NCBI GenBank assembly: GCA_022510925.1
Contig: JAFLSO010000001.1
Span: 62,001-126,000, forward strand
DNA: 64,000 nt
DNA from: Treponema sp.
GTDB taxonomy: Bacteria; Spirochaetota; Spirochaetia; Treponematales; Treponemataceae
Direction: 5' to 3'
Within the stretch, counting starts at the first letter, position 1, and each line of letters begins with the position of its first letter. The notes below the pieces were generated by a model. It was not told where the DNA came from. It searched no databases and was given only the letters and a program-made list of their open reading frames with translations. The position numbers were made by a program, and so were the translations under genes. Below are positions 17,918 through 26,891 of this stretch, in pieces.

Positions 17918-18274
17918 TTACCTGGCGCTGCGCTCGGCTTTCTCCTGGCAGTCTATGCACATGACCGCATAGGGGATTGCCTCAAGGCGCGCCTCGGGGA
18001 TGTTCTTTCCGCAGGACGGGCATACTCCGAACGTTCCGCGCTCAATGCGGTCCAGCGCGTTGTTTATGGCGGTGAGACGGTTCTGGTCCGCCATTCCTAA
18101 GGAATTCAGCAGCTGCCTGTCTATGGTGTCGCTGGCAATGTCCACGTCGTCTCCTGTCTCTGAGCCTGCGACTAATCTGGAGAGCTGCTCATTTTTTCCC
18201 GCCAATGTATCTAAAATCTCGTTGCGCTGCGCAATCAGTTTCTTTTTCAGTTTATCTTGAAATTCTTTCCTCAT
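17918..18274 (-). CDS. DksA/TraR-family zinc-finger protein
   Basis: A 118-residue DksA/TraR protein. A coiled-coil N-terminal half (EFQDKLKKKLIAQRNEILDT...) is followed by FGVCPSCGKNIPEARLEAIP and MCIDCQEKAE, the C4 zinc finger of the family. Such proteins bind the RNA polymerase secondary channel and modulate transcription, often with ppGpp. The D-x-x-D pair at the coiled-coil tip (ETGDDVDIASD) is present. ATG 18274 is used, with GAGGA 5 bases upstream; the TTG at 18295 is rejected. It is divergent from infA. Confidence 0.9.
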   Translation of the reverse strand: MRKEFQDKLKKKLIAQRNEILDTLAGKNEQLSRLVAGSETGDDVDIASDTIDRQLLNSLGMADQNRLTAINNALDRIERGTFGVCPSCGKNIPEARLEAIPYAVMCIDCQEKAERSAR

Positions 18275-18364
18275 CCCTGTCCTCTTTATTGACAATTAAA
18301 TCTGTTTAGTACATACTTAGTATACGCACAAAATCTTAAAAAGGCAATTATTTTTGGAGGTATC

Positions 18365-18586
18365 GTGGCTAACAAAGATGAGGCTATCGAAGTAGAGGGC
18401 ATTGTGAAAGAGGCGTTACCGAACACCATGTTTCGTGTGGAGCTTCAGAACAAGCACGTTATTCTAGCTCACCTCAGCGGCAAGATGCGGAAGCATTACA
18501 TCAGAATCGTTCCGGGTGACAGCGTGAAGGTGGAGCTTTCGCCATATGATTTGAATCGCGGCCGCATTATTTTCCGCGAGCGCTGA
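18365..18586 (+). CDS. infA: Translation initiation factor IF-1
   Basis: IF-1, 73 residues, binds the 30S A site during initiation. Sequence matches the family throughout, for example [20 protein letters not shown] and [17 protein letters not shown]. The start is GTG with GGAGG four bases before it, which may limit expression. infA usually sits in the spc operon next to rpmJ; here it is about 38 kb away, divergent from dksA and followed by a terminator. Confidence 0.97.
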   Translation: MANKDEAIEVEGIVKEALPNTMFRVELQNKHVILAHLSGKMRKHYIRIVPGDSVKVELSPYDLNRGRIIFRER

Positions 18587-18604
18587 ATTCTGTCTCCTGC
18601 GAGA

Positions 18605-18637
18605 AAGGCTGTCCTCAGGGGCAGCTTGTTTTGTTTT
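18605..18637 (+). terminator. Terminator of infA
   Basis: AAG-g-CTGTCC pairs with GGGCAG-CTT (one bulged G, tetraloop TCAG), followed by gttttgtttt. Confidence 0.55.
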
Positions 18638-18651
18638 AAATCCGGCTGCAT

Positions 18652-19242
18652 TTATTCCGCTGAGACTATGTAGGCTATGGCGCGCACCGCGTTGCCTATC
18701 CCCCGGAAAACCGCCACTCCGCATATAAGGCTTACCAGAAAACTTATGCGCCCGAAAATGAGCACGGCTCCCATGGCCATGACCGACTGCGCCACGCTCC
18801 TGAAGAACATTCCCCATGCCTGTTTCTTGGAGGGACGCTCCGTGCTCCGTGTGGTGCGCGTGTATGCGTAGCGGCTCTCGTCATCGTCATAAAAAGCGTC
18901 GCTGAAAAAATCCTGGAAAGGGTCGCCTGTGTGACCGCCGGGCCCGCGTCCGTAATATGCGCCTGAGCCGAACGGATTTCCGTAAGTGCCTGTACCCTGA
19001 TAATACTGCCGGTCTGCGCGGGCGCTCTCGTCCGTCTGACCGTAGGTGTCATACTGATGGCGTTTGGTCTCGTCTCCCAGCACGGAGTACGCGGAATTTA
19101 TCTGCTTGAATTTCTCCTCCGCCGTCTTGTCGCCGGGATTCCTGTCCGGATGATATTTAAAAGCCAGGTTGCGGTATGCTTTTTTTATCTCCTCCGGGGA
19201 TGCCGTTTTTGTTACGCCCAGAGTTTGGTACAAGTCTTCCAT
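18652..19242 (-). CDS. Small J-domain protein with membrane tail
   Basis: A 196-residue type III DnaJ. The J domain fills residues 1-68 ([20 protein letters not shown] and the invariant HPD in [10 protein letters not shown]). A Gly/Tyr-rich linker follows ([20 protein letters not shown]). The C terminus, about 145-196, is hydrophobic ([20 protein letters not shown]) and lacks the zinc-finger and substrate-binding parts of DnaJ, so it likely recruits DnaK to the membrane. ATG 19242 fits a -10 box seven bases upstream; no Shine-Dalgarno is seen. Confidence 0.85.
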   Translation of the reverse strand: MEDLYQTLGVTKTASPEEIKKAYRNLAFKYHPDRNPGDKTAEEKFKQINSAYSVLGDETKRHQYDTYGQTDESARADRQYYQGTGTYGNPFGSGAYYGRGPGGHTGDPFQDFFSDAFYDDDESRYAYTRTTRSTERPSKKQAWGMFFRSVAQSVMAMGAVLIFGRISFLVSLICGVAVFRGIGNAVRAIAYIVSAE

Positions 19243-19249
19243 CGCATAG

Positions 19250-19278
19250 AAAATAATCAATTTTTAAAATTGTTACAA
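19250..19278 (-). promoter_or_regulatory. Promoter of the J-domain gene (leaderless)
   Basis: On the minus strand TTGTAA (19278-19273), a 17-base spacer and TATTTT (19255-19250), then 7 bases to ATG. Confidence 0.5.
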
Positions 19279-19301
19279 GTGAGAATCTTATGTATAACAA
19301 A

Positions 19302-19868
19302 TTATTTTATAAGAACCCACGTGGCCCCGTTCCCGCCGTTGTTGCGGTCGGGATGGCCGCTGAGCCCCAGTCGCTTGTCCTGCTCTATGAAAAGACGCAC
19401 CATGGGCCCCAGGACAGGGTCGTTTCCTGTGGAGTGGTTGCCCTTGCCGTGGATGATGAGGATTTTTTTAAGGCCGCGTTTGTGGCACGTTGAGACAAAG
19501 GCCTCCAGTCTGGGCCATGCCTCGTCGCGTGTAAGGCCGTGCAGGTCTATGGTCGCCTGCGGGCGCAGGTCGTGCAGGTATTCCCTGTTGCTCAGGCGCG
19601 CCCTCTCCTCCGCCTGATCCGCAACCTTGTCCTTGTCCACCGTTCCGTAGCGGTTCAGCCATACCGTCATGGGGTTTGCTTTTCTGGCGCCGTCTTTCTG
19701 CATCTGATGCTCCGCCTGTTCTTGCAGGCTGTAGCCCTGCCGCATGGCCTCTTTCTCCTCTTTGGTCGGAGCGTTCGCTTTTTTATGGCTTTTTCCGTCC
19801 TGCGTCTTTTTTGCGGGGGCGTTTTTCTGCCGGGCGTCCCACTGATTCAGAATATCCGCGAAGTCCAT
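19302..19868 (-). CDS. Smr-domain protein
   Basis: A 188-residue protein. The N-terminal half is charged and Lys/Gln-rich; the C-terminal half (about 98-188) is a small MutS-related domain: ATIDLHGLTRDEAWPRLEAF and ILIIHGKGNHS. Stand-alone Smr proteins are endonucleases or, more recently, ribosome-collision mRNA cleavage factors; which applies here is unknown. The DLHG and HGKG motifs are intact. An AAGGAGAG Shine-Dalgarno precedes the ATG. It follows the Bat operon at 26 bases and may be its last gene. Confidence 0.85.
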   Translation of the reverse strand: MDFADILNQWDARQKNAPAKKTQDGKSHKKANAPTKEEKEAMRQGYSLQEQAEHQMQKDGARKANPMTVWLNRYGTVDKDKVADQAEERARLSNREYLHDLRPQATIDLHGLTRDEAWPRLEAFVSTCHKRGLKKILIIHGKGNHSTGNDPVLGPMVRLFIEQDKRLGLSGHPDRNNGGNGATWVLIK

Positions 19869-19894
19869 TGCCTGCTCTCCTTGTTATAAGAAAT

Positions 19895-21205
19895 TTACTC
19901 TATGAAAAACAGAGTGTCTTTTTTTACCCAGCCGTAAGTTTCCTCAAAGCGGATGTACGCCCATTCTCCCGCGAGCTCCTGAATGTAAACGCGTCTGGCC
20001 GCCTCAAGCGGAACTCCGGTCGAGAGGTTCTCCTCCGGCACCGCGCTCACAGTTCCTCCTGCGAATAGCGCGGTTTTTCTTCCCGCCTGAATTCCAAGTC
20101 CCAGAGACAGCGCAAGGAGCATCATGGAGATAATAAGAACCGCAGTGCCTGAGGATTTTTTTCTTATGGCGAGCAGTATTGTTCCGAGCGTGAGCGCGGC
20201 CGCGCCTGACAGCAGAATAATCATTGTCAGCGGAACGCTGGGCTCGTTTGCGCCGGGGACCATGCCCAGGGCCTCTTCCGTCCGTGCGCGGATTTTCCTG
20301 GCTTTGGAGAACGGAAATGAATGCCTTTCTTTTGACCGCAGTTTTGAGAGCGCCTCCACGTTCTCCGCGGAAATGCTTATGGTCTCCTCCTCATCGTTGT
20401 CTGTCTGCGCGCGGGTGAACGCGTATGCGAATGCGCCTGAGTAGGCGGGGCTTTCGTCCGGGGATTTATCTTTCTGCGGCTCAACGTCTATCTGCATGCG
20501 GGGAACCGCCGCCTCCACCTTTGCGCCGCCGTATGATGTCGCCGTAACAGTTATGCCCGGTATGCTGTGGCTTCCTGCGGTTAGCGGCTGCCAGTCAAAG
20601 CTTATCACGGGAATCTCGTCGGGATAGAATTCCGCGCCGCGCGTGACAGGCTCTGTTATCTCATAGCGCGCCGTTTCTGTGAATATGGCGTCCTCCGGTA
20701 AATCCCACGCTATGTCCAGGACCTGCACGGCATATCTTATGCTTACGGTGAAAACTATGTGGTCGCCGGTCATGAAATTCTCTTCAGGAATGCTCACGCT
20801 CAGCTCTGGTTTTAAAAGCCTGGGATCGTCGTAGACCTGCACGTTTTGGAAAGGAACGCTCATTCTCTTTCCGCGGACGGTTGCCCTGGCGGGAGGAAGG
20901 ATGAGAGTCATGCTTTTAGCGCATTTAAAGACTGCCGTGATTTTTGCGGCGCTCTCTCCTGTGACAGATTCTTTCCGCATGGAGGAGAAGGACACGTCCT
21001 GCGGCATTTTGTCGAGCGTCACCTGCACCTCGCCTGGCTCCGCGCCCGGCACTATGAGCTCAAACACGCAGTCCGATGAGGTGAAGAAAAATTCCTGCGC
21101 GGGAATGAACAGTGGCGCCTGCTCCTGGGAGAATGTTTTTAGCGGCAGAAGAAGGGCTAATAGTCCCGCGCGGAAGGCTCTGGTTCTTGCTCTTGATTTT
21201 TCCAT
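19895..21205 (-). CDS. BatD-like exported protein
   Basis: A 436-residue protein with an N-terminal signal (RAGLLALLLPLKTFSQ), extracytoplasmic beta-rich region (about 30-270) with repeats of the BatD type (EENFMTGDHIVFTVSIRYAV), two transmembrane helices (about 315-365), and a small C-terminal SH3-like part ending in GWVKKDTLFFIE. It is the last clear Bat gene, where BatD normally sits, and overlaps batB/C by 49 bases. Bat proteins are linked to aerotolerance and envelope stress in Bacteroides and Leptospira, but their mechanism is not known. The distant Shine-Dalgarno (about 14 bases) leaves the start slightly uncertain. Confidence 0.7.
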   Translation of the reverse strand: MEKSRARTRAFRAGLLALLLPLKTFSQEQAPLFIPAQEFFFTSSDCVFELIVPGAEPGEVQVTLDKMPQDVSFSSMRKESVTGESAAKITAVFKCAKSMTLILPPARATVRGKRMSVPFQNVQVYDDPRLLKPELSVSIPEENFMTGDHIVFTVSIRYAVQVLDIAWDLPEDAIFTETARYEITEPVTRGAEFYPDEIPVISFDWQPLTAGSHSIPGITVTATSYGGAKVEAAVPRMQIDVEPQKDKSPDESPAYSGAFAYAFTRAQTDNDEEETISISAENVEALSKLRSKERHSFPFSKARKIRARTEEALGMVPGANEPSVPLTMIILLSGAAALTLGTILLAIRKKSSGTAVLIISMMLLALSLGLGIQAGRKTALFAGGTVSAVPEENLSTGVPLEAARRVYIQELAGEWAYIRFEETYGWVKKDTLFFIE

Positions 21206-22767
21206 TGGTTCTTGTCGTTCTCCTTAAGCACGGAATATATGGCGTTCTCTAAAGTCTGCTCGTCTGAGTTTTCCTGCACGGGGCTCGTGACGGGCGCGCT
21301 GGAATTCTGGTGCGCTATGAATTCCTGAAGCGAAAGCTCCATGTTTATTTTTGCGTTTATGTTGGTGCCGTCTATCAGCAGCGCCTCCTTAAAGAACTGG
21401 GCGGCCCTCTCATACTCCCCGCCTTGATGGGCTATGATTCCGCTGTTGTAGAGCACCGCGAATTTTAAGGCGGGAGGGGCGTCGTCCTCTATCTGGGAGA
21501 ATCTTTCCAGCGCGGCCTCGTTCTCTCCCTGCATCTGATAAGTGGCCGCCAGTGCATACAGCGCGTACTGTTTTATGTAAGCGTCGCCGTGCTCCTGCGC
21601 GGATGTGAGCGCCTTCAGGAAATGCGCCGCCGCCATCGGATAGTTCTGCCTGTTCCATTCAAGCCTGCCGCTGAAAATCTCCTTTCCGCTGTCAAACCGC
21701 TCTGAGCATCCCGTAAGAAGAAGCACGCACAGGGCGCTTCCCGTAAGAGTGATTTTCCTTATGCCCATGGGATTCAGTTCCCCCGCCATAAAAGACAGCA
21801 TGAAGAGTACCAGCGCCGTCAGTATGAAAATGGGGCTGCGGTTTATTTTCTGCGTCTCGTATGAGATTACCGTGCTTCCGTTCTTTAGGCTGAGCATGTC
21901 CAGGAGCTTGTAGGCGCTGCCAGGCTCGGAGGCGTCCACGTAGATTACGGGCGGCGTCATGCCGTGCGCGCGCGGATTTTTTTTCTGTGCCTGTGCGATT
22001 GTCTTCTCTATGCGGTTTGAGCGCAGCGCGGTTCTGACGCGGGTCCTGCCGTCGCCCGCGAGCACCTCGCTTTCCCGCTCACTTCCGAATCCGATTATGG
22101 CCACGGGAATACCGTAGCTCATGGCCTCGGTGATTGATGAGAGCAGCGAGTCGTCCGTCTCCTCGCCGTCAGTGAAAAGCCATATGAACTGCGCCTGCGC
22201 GCTCTGCGGAGGAAACGCAGTGATGGCGGCCTGTATTCCTCCTCCCAGGCTTGACCCCGCGGAAGTCATAAGATGTGGGGAGAGAGAGTCCAGCAGCGAG
22301 AGAACTGCCTGAGTGTCGTCAGTGAGCGGCACCGCCACTATGCCCTGTCCTTTTGCCAGCACCACTGCCACGCTGCTTTCCTGCATATGCTCCAGAAGCT
22401 CCTGCGCGTAACTGGCGGCGGATTCCAGGCGCGTCATTCCGAGCGGCGCGTCCGTGGCCTGCATGCTGTATGAGATGTCAAATACCATGGCCACGGAGCG
22501 CCCGGACTTCTGCACGGGAACGGCGCTGCTTCCCCATGAAATCTCTGCCCATGCGCACACTAAGGCGCACCATGAGAGCGTCCTGCATAATGTGCGCAGA
22601 AAAAACGCCCGTGTCATTCCGGCAAAAGATTTTGAGCCTCTCTGAATGGAGTTGTTCTCCGCCATGGTGAGTATTATTCTCCTGTATTTGCTCAGAGTGT
22701 AAATCAGCGCGGGCACCAGAGGCGTAAGCGCCAGGAAGATTTCAGGATGCGTTACCGTAATGCTCAT
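21157..22767 (-). CDS. BatB-type VWA protein fused to TPR (BatC-like) region
   Basis: A 536-residue protein. An N-terminal membrane helix pair is followed by a von Willebrand A domain (about 85-300) whose MIDAS reads MVFDISYSMQ, with LFTDGEET. A transmembrane segment (about 312-330) is followed by ITLTGSALCVLLLTGCSERF, which looks like a lipoprotein signal inside the protein, and then TPR repeats (about 370-475: AAHFLKALTSAQEHGDAY, ALERFSQIEDDAPP, AAQFFKEALLIDGTNINAKI). In other bacteria VWA BatB and TPR BatC are separate. ATG 22767 overlaps the batA stop (ATGA) and has GGAG 5-6 bases upstream; the longer frame is rejected. Confidence 0.82.
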   Translation of the reverse strand: MSITVTHPEIFLALTPLVPALIYTLSKYRRIILTMAENNSIQRGSKSFAGMTRAFFLRTLCRTLSWCALVCAWAEISWGSSAVPVQKSGRSVAMVFDISYSMQATDAPLGMTRLESAASYAQELLEHMQESSVAVVLAKGQGIVAVPLTDDTQAVLSLLDSLSPHLMTSAGSSLGGGIQAAITAFPPQSAQAQFIWLFTDGEETDDSLLSSITEAMSYGIPVAIIGFGSERESEVLAGDGRTRVRTALRSNRIEKTIAQAQKKNPRAHGMTPPVIYVDASEPGSAYKLLDMLSLKNGSTVISYETQKINRSPIFILTALVLFMLSFMAGELNPMGIRKITLTGSALCVLLLTGCSERFDSGKEIFSGRLEWNRQNYPMAAAHFLKALTSAQEHGDAYIKQYALYALAATYQMQGENEAALERFSQIEDDAPPALKFAVLYNSGIIAHQGGEYERAAQFFKEALLIDGTNINAKINMELSLQEFIAHQNSSAPVTSPVQENSDEQTLENAIYSVLKENDKNQWKNQEQEPEPSARDY

Positions 22768-23765
22768 AGAATCTCCTGCAAAAGAAGCCTGCATAAAATC
22801 CATGCCGCCATGACGCATATCGCCGCCACCAGAATTAGATTCCTGTAATAGAATTTGTCCGTGCTCTTTATGTGATAAGTCTGCGCCACGCCCTCATTCT
22901 TAGAGATGGAGGACATTGCCTGCTGGAGTGACGTCAGTGAGTCCGCCTCATAAAAAACGCCGTCCGCGCTGGAGGCAAGTTTCAGTAGCTGCGCCGAGTC
23001 GTAGTTAGACTCCAGGTAGCCTGAGTACATGCGCCCTGTCCTGGGGTCGGTGTATTCAAGCGGAACGGAGCCTTTCGTTCCTATGCCCAGGACATAAAGC
23101 GATATGCCTTTCTGCGCCAAGAATCTGGCGGCGGTAACGGGATGGATTGAGCCGGCGTTGTTCTCGCCGTCTGTAATGAGGATTATGCTTTTTTTAGGCG
23201 CGGGTGAGCTTTTTAAATGGAAGGCCGCGCAGCTTAATCCTGTTCCTATGGCGCTCCCGTCCCCCAGCTCTCCTACTGTAAGCGAGCCCAGCCTGCGCAT
23301 GAAAATCTCCCTGTCCATGGTAGGCGGAACCACAACCGCGGCCTCCCTGCCCATCTGCACCAGCCCTATGCTCGCGCCGCCGTGATCTTGAAGAAGGGTC
23401 TCTATGGCTTTTTTTGCCGCGTCCAGCCTGCTGTCTCCCGCCATGTCACGTGATGCCATGGAAGGGCTCGTGTCCACCACAAAAAGAATGTCCGCCCCGC
23501 GCGAGGTGTAGACTTTCTCGTGCATGTGCACTACAGGATTCGCGTATGCGGTTACGGCCAGAGTGAATCCCGCCGTGCACAGAATCCTTACCGTGACGGA
23601 GATGAGCCTCCGCATTCTGTGCGGCCACGAGAAACTTTTTCCGTTCCAGTCGCTTAAAGTGAGCGGAAAAGTTATGGGCGTGAATATTCTGATGCGGCGC
23701 AGAAAAAACAGAAGCGGGATGAATGCCAGCAGAAAGAACGCCCGGGGATTCTCAAATTCAATCAT
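22764..23765 (-). CDS. BatA-type VWA membrane protein
   Basis: A 333-residue protein with an N-terminal membrane segment pair (RAFFLLAFIPLLFFLRRI and VRILCTAGFTLAVTAY), a VWA domain (about 85-290) and a C-terminal transmembrane helix (about 305-325). The MIDAS is complete: FVVDTSPSMASRD, the threonine in GSAIGTGLS and LITDGENNAG, so metal-dependent binding is likely. BatA and BatB probably form a membrane complex, with MoxR as its ATPase. It overlaps the upstream gene by 8 bases and the downstream batB/C by 4. Confidence 0.85.
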   Translation of the reverse strand: MIEFENPRAFFLLAFIPLLFFLRRIRIFTPITFPLTLSDWNGKSFSWPHRMRRLISVTVRILCTAGFTLAVTAYANPVVHMHEKVYTSRGADILFVVDTSPSMASRDMAGDSRLDAAKKAIETLLQDHGGASIGLVQMGREAAVVVPPTMDREIFMRRLGSLTVGELGDGSAIGTGLSCAAFHLKSSPAPKKSIILITDGENNAGSIHPVTAARFLAQKGISLYVLGIGTKGSVPLEYTDPRTGRMYSGYLESNYDSAQLLKLASSADGVFYEADSLTSLQQAMSSISKNEGVAQTYHIKSTDKFYYRNLILVAAICVMAAWILCRLLLQEIL

Positions 23766-24786
23766 TGTCCGCCTCCTGCCTCTCCATGACCGCTATAATG
23801 CCCAGTGTGCTCTTTATAATCTTCTCACGCTCGCTCACGTTTAATGCCGCCGCATGCTCCTCCCGGGGCAGAAGCTGTGAGTCCAGCGAGCCCTGCGCGT
23901 ACCTTATGTAATCCGTGCGTATGAAAAGCGAGCCCAGCTCCTGTGCCGCGTCCTGCATTTTCCCGCTCATAAGCCCTGCCGTCCGCCCGTTTATCTCCCT
24001 GAAAATGAAAGATGACGGAATGCCGCATATATCCATGTCGAGCCTTGATTTTATGTACGCGCGCATGATTCCCTGCCATTCGCCGCAGAAATCCTGGTCG
24101 CCCGTTCCTGCGCGCAAAAGCCTTATGAGCTTTTTCCTTGCGGCGCGTGCGTTCCTGTAGAATCCCAGCCGTACCGTCATGCCGTGTATGCGGGCCATGA
24201 TTTTCCGGAACTTTAGGGCGCACAGTCCCGTCATGAGCAGAACCAGCGTCAGCAGGACCATAAGCGACCACAGGATGTAGTTAGTGCCGGGCAGTGAGAT
24301 TGGCGGCATGGGCGGCCGCAGCGAAAACGCTCCCAGTTTCTGTGTGATTGACGCTATCTCCACCGGCTCCAGCGCTATAATGAGCGGCGCGTGCGGATTC
24401 TCGTCCTGCCATGAGACGGCCTCGTATAAATCGAACGGCTCGAATTCCACGGTTCCGTTTTTCCAGGCGGTTATGTTTATGCGCAGCGTGCACGTGTTCC
24501 CCGAGCGCTCCAATGCCGCGGAATGCACGGTGCAGTTAGGCTCTGCGGATTTAAACTGCGGAAGCGATGTGTCAAGCGGAAGCGGACCGTCTTTGGAAGG
24601 CCTCTCGTGCGTCCATGCGAAAAAGTCCGCGGGGGCCGTGAACGTGTATAAAATCTGCGCGTCATCGCCTATGAACACCTCCCTGGGAATGAGGGTCTGC
24701 GTGCGGCCGGGCTCCTGCTGCGCGAAAAGCGGCGCCATTAGGAGCACGAATGAGAGCGCGGTCATTTTCTTCTGTAAGCGCCTCAT
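23758..24786 (-). CDS. Bat-operon membrane protein of unknown function
   Basis: A 342-residue protein with a signal peptide (MTALSFVLLMAPLFAQQEP), an extracytoplasmic beta-rich half, a transmembrane helix (about 167-190) and a basic cytoplasmic tail (RKIMARIHGMTVRLGFYRNARAARKKLIRLL). It occupies the slot between DUF58 and batA that in many bacteria holds a poorly conserved membrane protein of the operon. The 4-base overlap with DUF58 and 8-base overlap with batA show tight coupling. No enzymatic motif is seen. Confidence 0.72.
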   Translation of the reverse strand: MRRLQKKMTALSFVLLMAPLFAQQEPGRTQTLIPREVFIGDDAQILYTFTAPADFFAWTHERPSKDGPLPLDTSLPQFKSAEPNCTVHSAALERSGNTCTLRINITAWKNGTVEFEPFDLYEAVSWQDENPHAPLIIALEPVEIASITQKLGAFSLRPPMPPISLPGTNYILWSLMVLLTLVLLMTGLCALKFRKIMARIHGMTVRLGFYRNARAARKKLIRLLRAGTGDQDFCGEWQGIMRAYIKSRLDMDICGIPSSFIFREINGRTAGLMSGKMQDAAQELGSLFIRTDYIRYAQGSLDSQLLPREEHAAALNVSEREKIIKSTLGIIAVMERQEADND

Positions 24787-25664
24787 GCCATTTTCCTTTC
24801 GTTGAAAAAGTGAATGAGGGACGATGCCGCATCCTCATCCGTGGAAATCTCAAGCGGCACGGCGCTGCGCCTGATGCATTCTTTCTGCCATGCCTGGACC
24901 CTCCGCTCATCGCTCTCCCGCCACTGCCTGCTGAACCTGGCGTCCGATGTGGGCAGCACGGACAGCGTTCCTGTCTCGGGGTCCTTGAATTTAACTGAGC
25001 CTATGCGCGGAAGCTCCGAGTCCTGCCTGTCAGTGACCCTTACCGCGACCACGTCGTTTTTCTGCGCCAGTTTTGCAAGAGGGGAGGCCCAGCCCTCCGT
25101 CCTGAAATCTGATATTATTATGACAAGCGAGCGTTTTTTCAGAAGCTTCCACGCTCCTTTAAGGGCCGCGTCCAGTGCGGAGCCGTTGGACCTCTCCGTC
25201 TTGGAGCGCATCCTCTCAAACTGCGACAGAAGAATCAGCGACTGCTCTGCCCCGCGCTTGGGGGCGCACGAAAAGTTAATGGCGCCGTCAAAAATCACCG
25301 CGCCGACCGGGCTTGAATTCTTCTCGGAGGCGAGCGTGATTATGGACGCCGCGTCTATGGCAGTCTCCAGCTTGGACTGTCTTCCGCCGCCCGTTCCCAT
25401 GGAAAAAGAATCGTCCACGACCAGAAACACATCCAGCTCCCGCTCCTCCTCGAACATTTTAACGAAAGGACGGCTCATCCTGGCGCTCACATTCCAGTCT
25501 ATGGCGCGCACGTCATCTCCGCGCAGATACTCCCGCACCCCGCTGAATTCCATTCCGTGCCCGCGGTAAAGGGATTTGAACGTTCCGCTTTTCATTCCCG
25601 CCGCCAGAGTAAGCGCGTTCAGTCGCAGCGTCTTGGCGCGTTTTTCTAGCTCGCTGTGGTTCAT
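24783..25664 (-). CDS. DUF58 (VWA-like) protein of the MoxR/Bat operon
   Basis: A 293-residue DUF58 protein. The family signature region is clear: FSGVREYLRGDDVRAIDWNV, the first strand of the VWA-like fold with a DxSxS-type motif VVDDSFSMGTG, and LVIIISDFR. DUF58 proteins accompany MoxR ATPases and are thought to be their partner, possibly chaperone clients with divalent metal sites. It starts 6 bases after moxR. Confidence 0.88.
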   Translation of the reverse strand: MNHSELEKRAKTLRLNALTLAAGMKSGTFKSLYRGHGMEFSGVREYLRGDDVRAIDWNVSARMSRPFVKMFEEERELDVFLVVDDSFSMGTGGGRQSKLETAIDAASIITLASEKNSSPVGAVIFDGAINFSCAPKRGAEQSLILLSQFERMRSKTERSNGSALDAALKGAWKLLKKRSLVIIISDFRTEGWASPLAKLAQKNDVVAVRVTDRQDSELPRIGSVKFKDPETGTLSVLPTSDARFSRQWRESDERRVQAWQKECIRRSAVPLEISTDEDAASSLIHFFNERKMA

Positions 25665-25670
25665 GGCAGA

Positions 25671-26690
25671 CTATGGCAGAGGCAGAAGCTCTATGATTTT
25701 GGATATCAGCGAGTCCGATGTAACGCCGTCAGCGGCGGCCTCATAGTTAAGCACCAGCCTGTGACGCAGCACGCCGTGCGCCACCTGCTGCACGTCCTCT
25801 GGCAGAACGAAGCTGCGCCCGTTAAAGAGCGCGTTCACTTTGGCGCATTTTAAAAGCGCTATGCATGCCCTGGGAGATGCCCCGAACGAGATATAATGCC
25901 TTATGTCATTCTTGCGGTTGGAGGCGCTGAGGGAAAGCTTTTTCTCGCTCATGTCATCCGCCTTGGGGCGCGTTACGTTCACAAGCGAGACTATGTAAGC
26001 CAGTATTTTGTCATCGGAGGTTATGCTTTCCGTGGCTTCCCTGCATCTTTTAAGCGCCTGCGCGTCAAACACTCTCTTTATCTCCGCGGGCTCGTCCACG
26101 CTGTTTGCGCGCAGAATGGAAATCTCCTCCTCCACTGAAGGATAGTCCGCTATAAGCTTTAGAAGAAAGCGGTCCAGCTCCGCCTCGGGCAGATTGTATG
26201 TCCCCTCCTGCTCTATGGGGTTCTGCGTGGCCAGTACAAAGAACGGGTCCGGCAGGCTGTGGGTGTCCTCGCCGATTGTAACCTGATGCTCCGCCATGGC
26301 CTCCAGCAGCGCGCTCTGAACTTTTGCCGGCGCGCGGTTAATCTCGTCCGCCAGTACTATGTTCGTGAACACCGGCCCCCTGCGCACGGAGAATCTGCCG
26401 CTCTGCTGCTCGTAGATAAGCGTTCCCGTAACGTCCGCGGGAAGAAGGTCCGGCGTGAACTGTATCCGCTTAAAATCCAGCCCGGAAAGCTCCGCGAACG
26501 TTTTAACCGAAAGCGTCTTGGCAAGCCCCGGAACGCCCTCCAGCAGGATGTGACCGCCCGAAATGAGCGCCATAAGAATGCCGTCTATGATATGCTTCTG
26601 CCCCACCACGCGCTTTGCCGCCTCCAGACGGCATGCGTTTATAAGATTCGCGCAGTATTCTAAATTCGCTTTGCTGGTTTGAGAGTCCAT
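25671..26690 (-). CDS. MoxR-family AAA+ ATPase
   Basis: A 339-residue MoxR ATPase, the first gene of the Bat operon. Walker A is LLEGVPGLAKTL, Walker B NIVLADEINRAP, followed by sensor ATQNPIEQEGTYNLPEAELDRF, and the C-terminal lid holds SFGASPRACIAL. MoxR proteins act as chaperones that assemble or activate VWA proteins. A TATACT box ends 7 bases before the ATG and there is no recognisable Shine-Dalgarno, so the operon message probably begins at the start codon. Confidence 0.92.
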   Translation of the reverse strand: MDSQTSKANLEYCANLINACRLEAAKRVVGQKHIIDGILMALISGGHILLEGVPGLAKTLSVKTFAELSGLDFKRIQFTPDLLPADVTGTLIYEQQSGRFSVRRGPVFTNIVLADEINRAPAKVQSALLEAMAEHQVTIGEDTHSLPDPFFVLATQNPIEQEGTYNLPEAELDRFLLKLIADYPSVEEEISILRANSVDEPAEIKRVFDAQALKRCREATESITSDDKILAYIVSLVNVTRPKADDMSEKKLSLSASNRKNDIRHYISFGASPRACIALLKCAKVNALFNGRSFVLPEDVQQVAHGVLRHRLVLNYEAAADGVTSDSLISKIIELLPLP

Positions 26691-26697
26691 GTCCGTG

Positions 26698-26726
26698 AGT
26701 ATAAAGAAAAAACGCCTCTTGTTCTA
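26698..26726 (-). promoter_or_regulatory. Promoter of the moxR-bat operon (leaderless)
   Basis: On the minus strand TATACT (26703-26698) lies 7 bases before ATG 26690. The -35 at 17-base spacing is weak (TAGAAC, 26726-26721). Confidence 0.45.
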
Positions 26727-26891
26727 TAGCATACTGACGGGGCGATTGCGGCGGACTTACAGAAGTGAAATAAAAAGAGCACACTTTTCTGAAAAATACC
26801 CCACTACCATTCCTGGGAGCATGGCGTGATACTTAACTGGATAAGGAAGGCTCACGAAGTCTTACCCCAAAAAAACATTAAGGAGGCTGTT

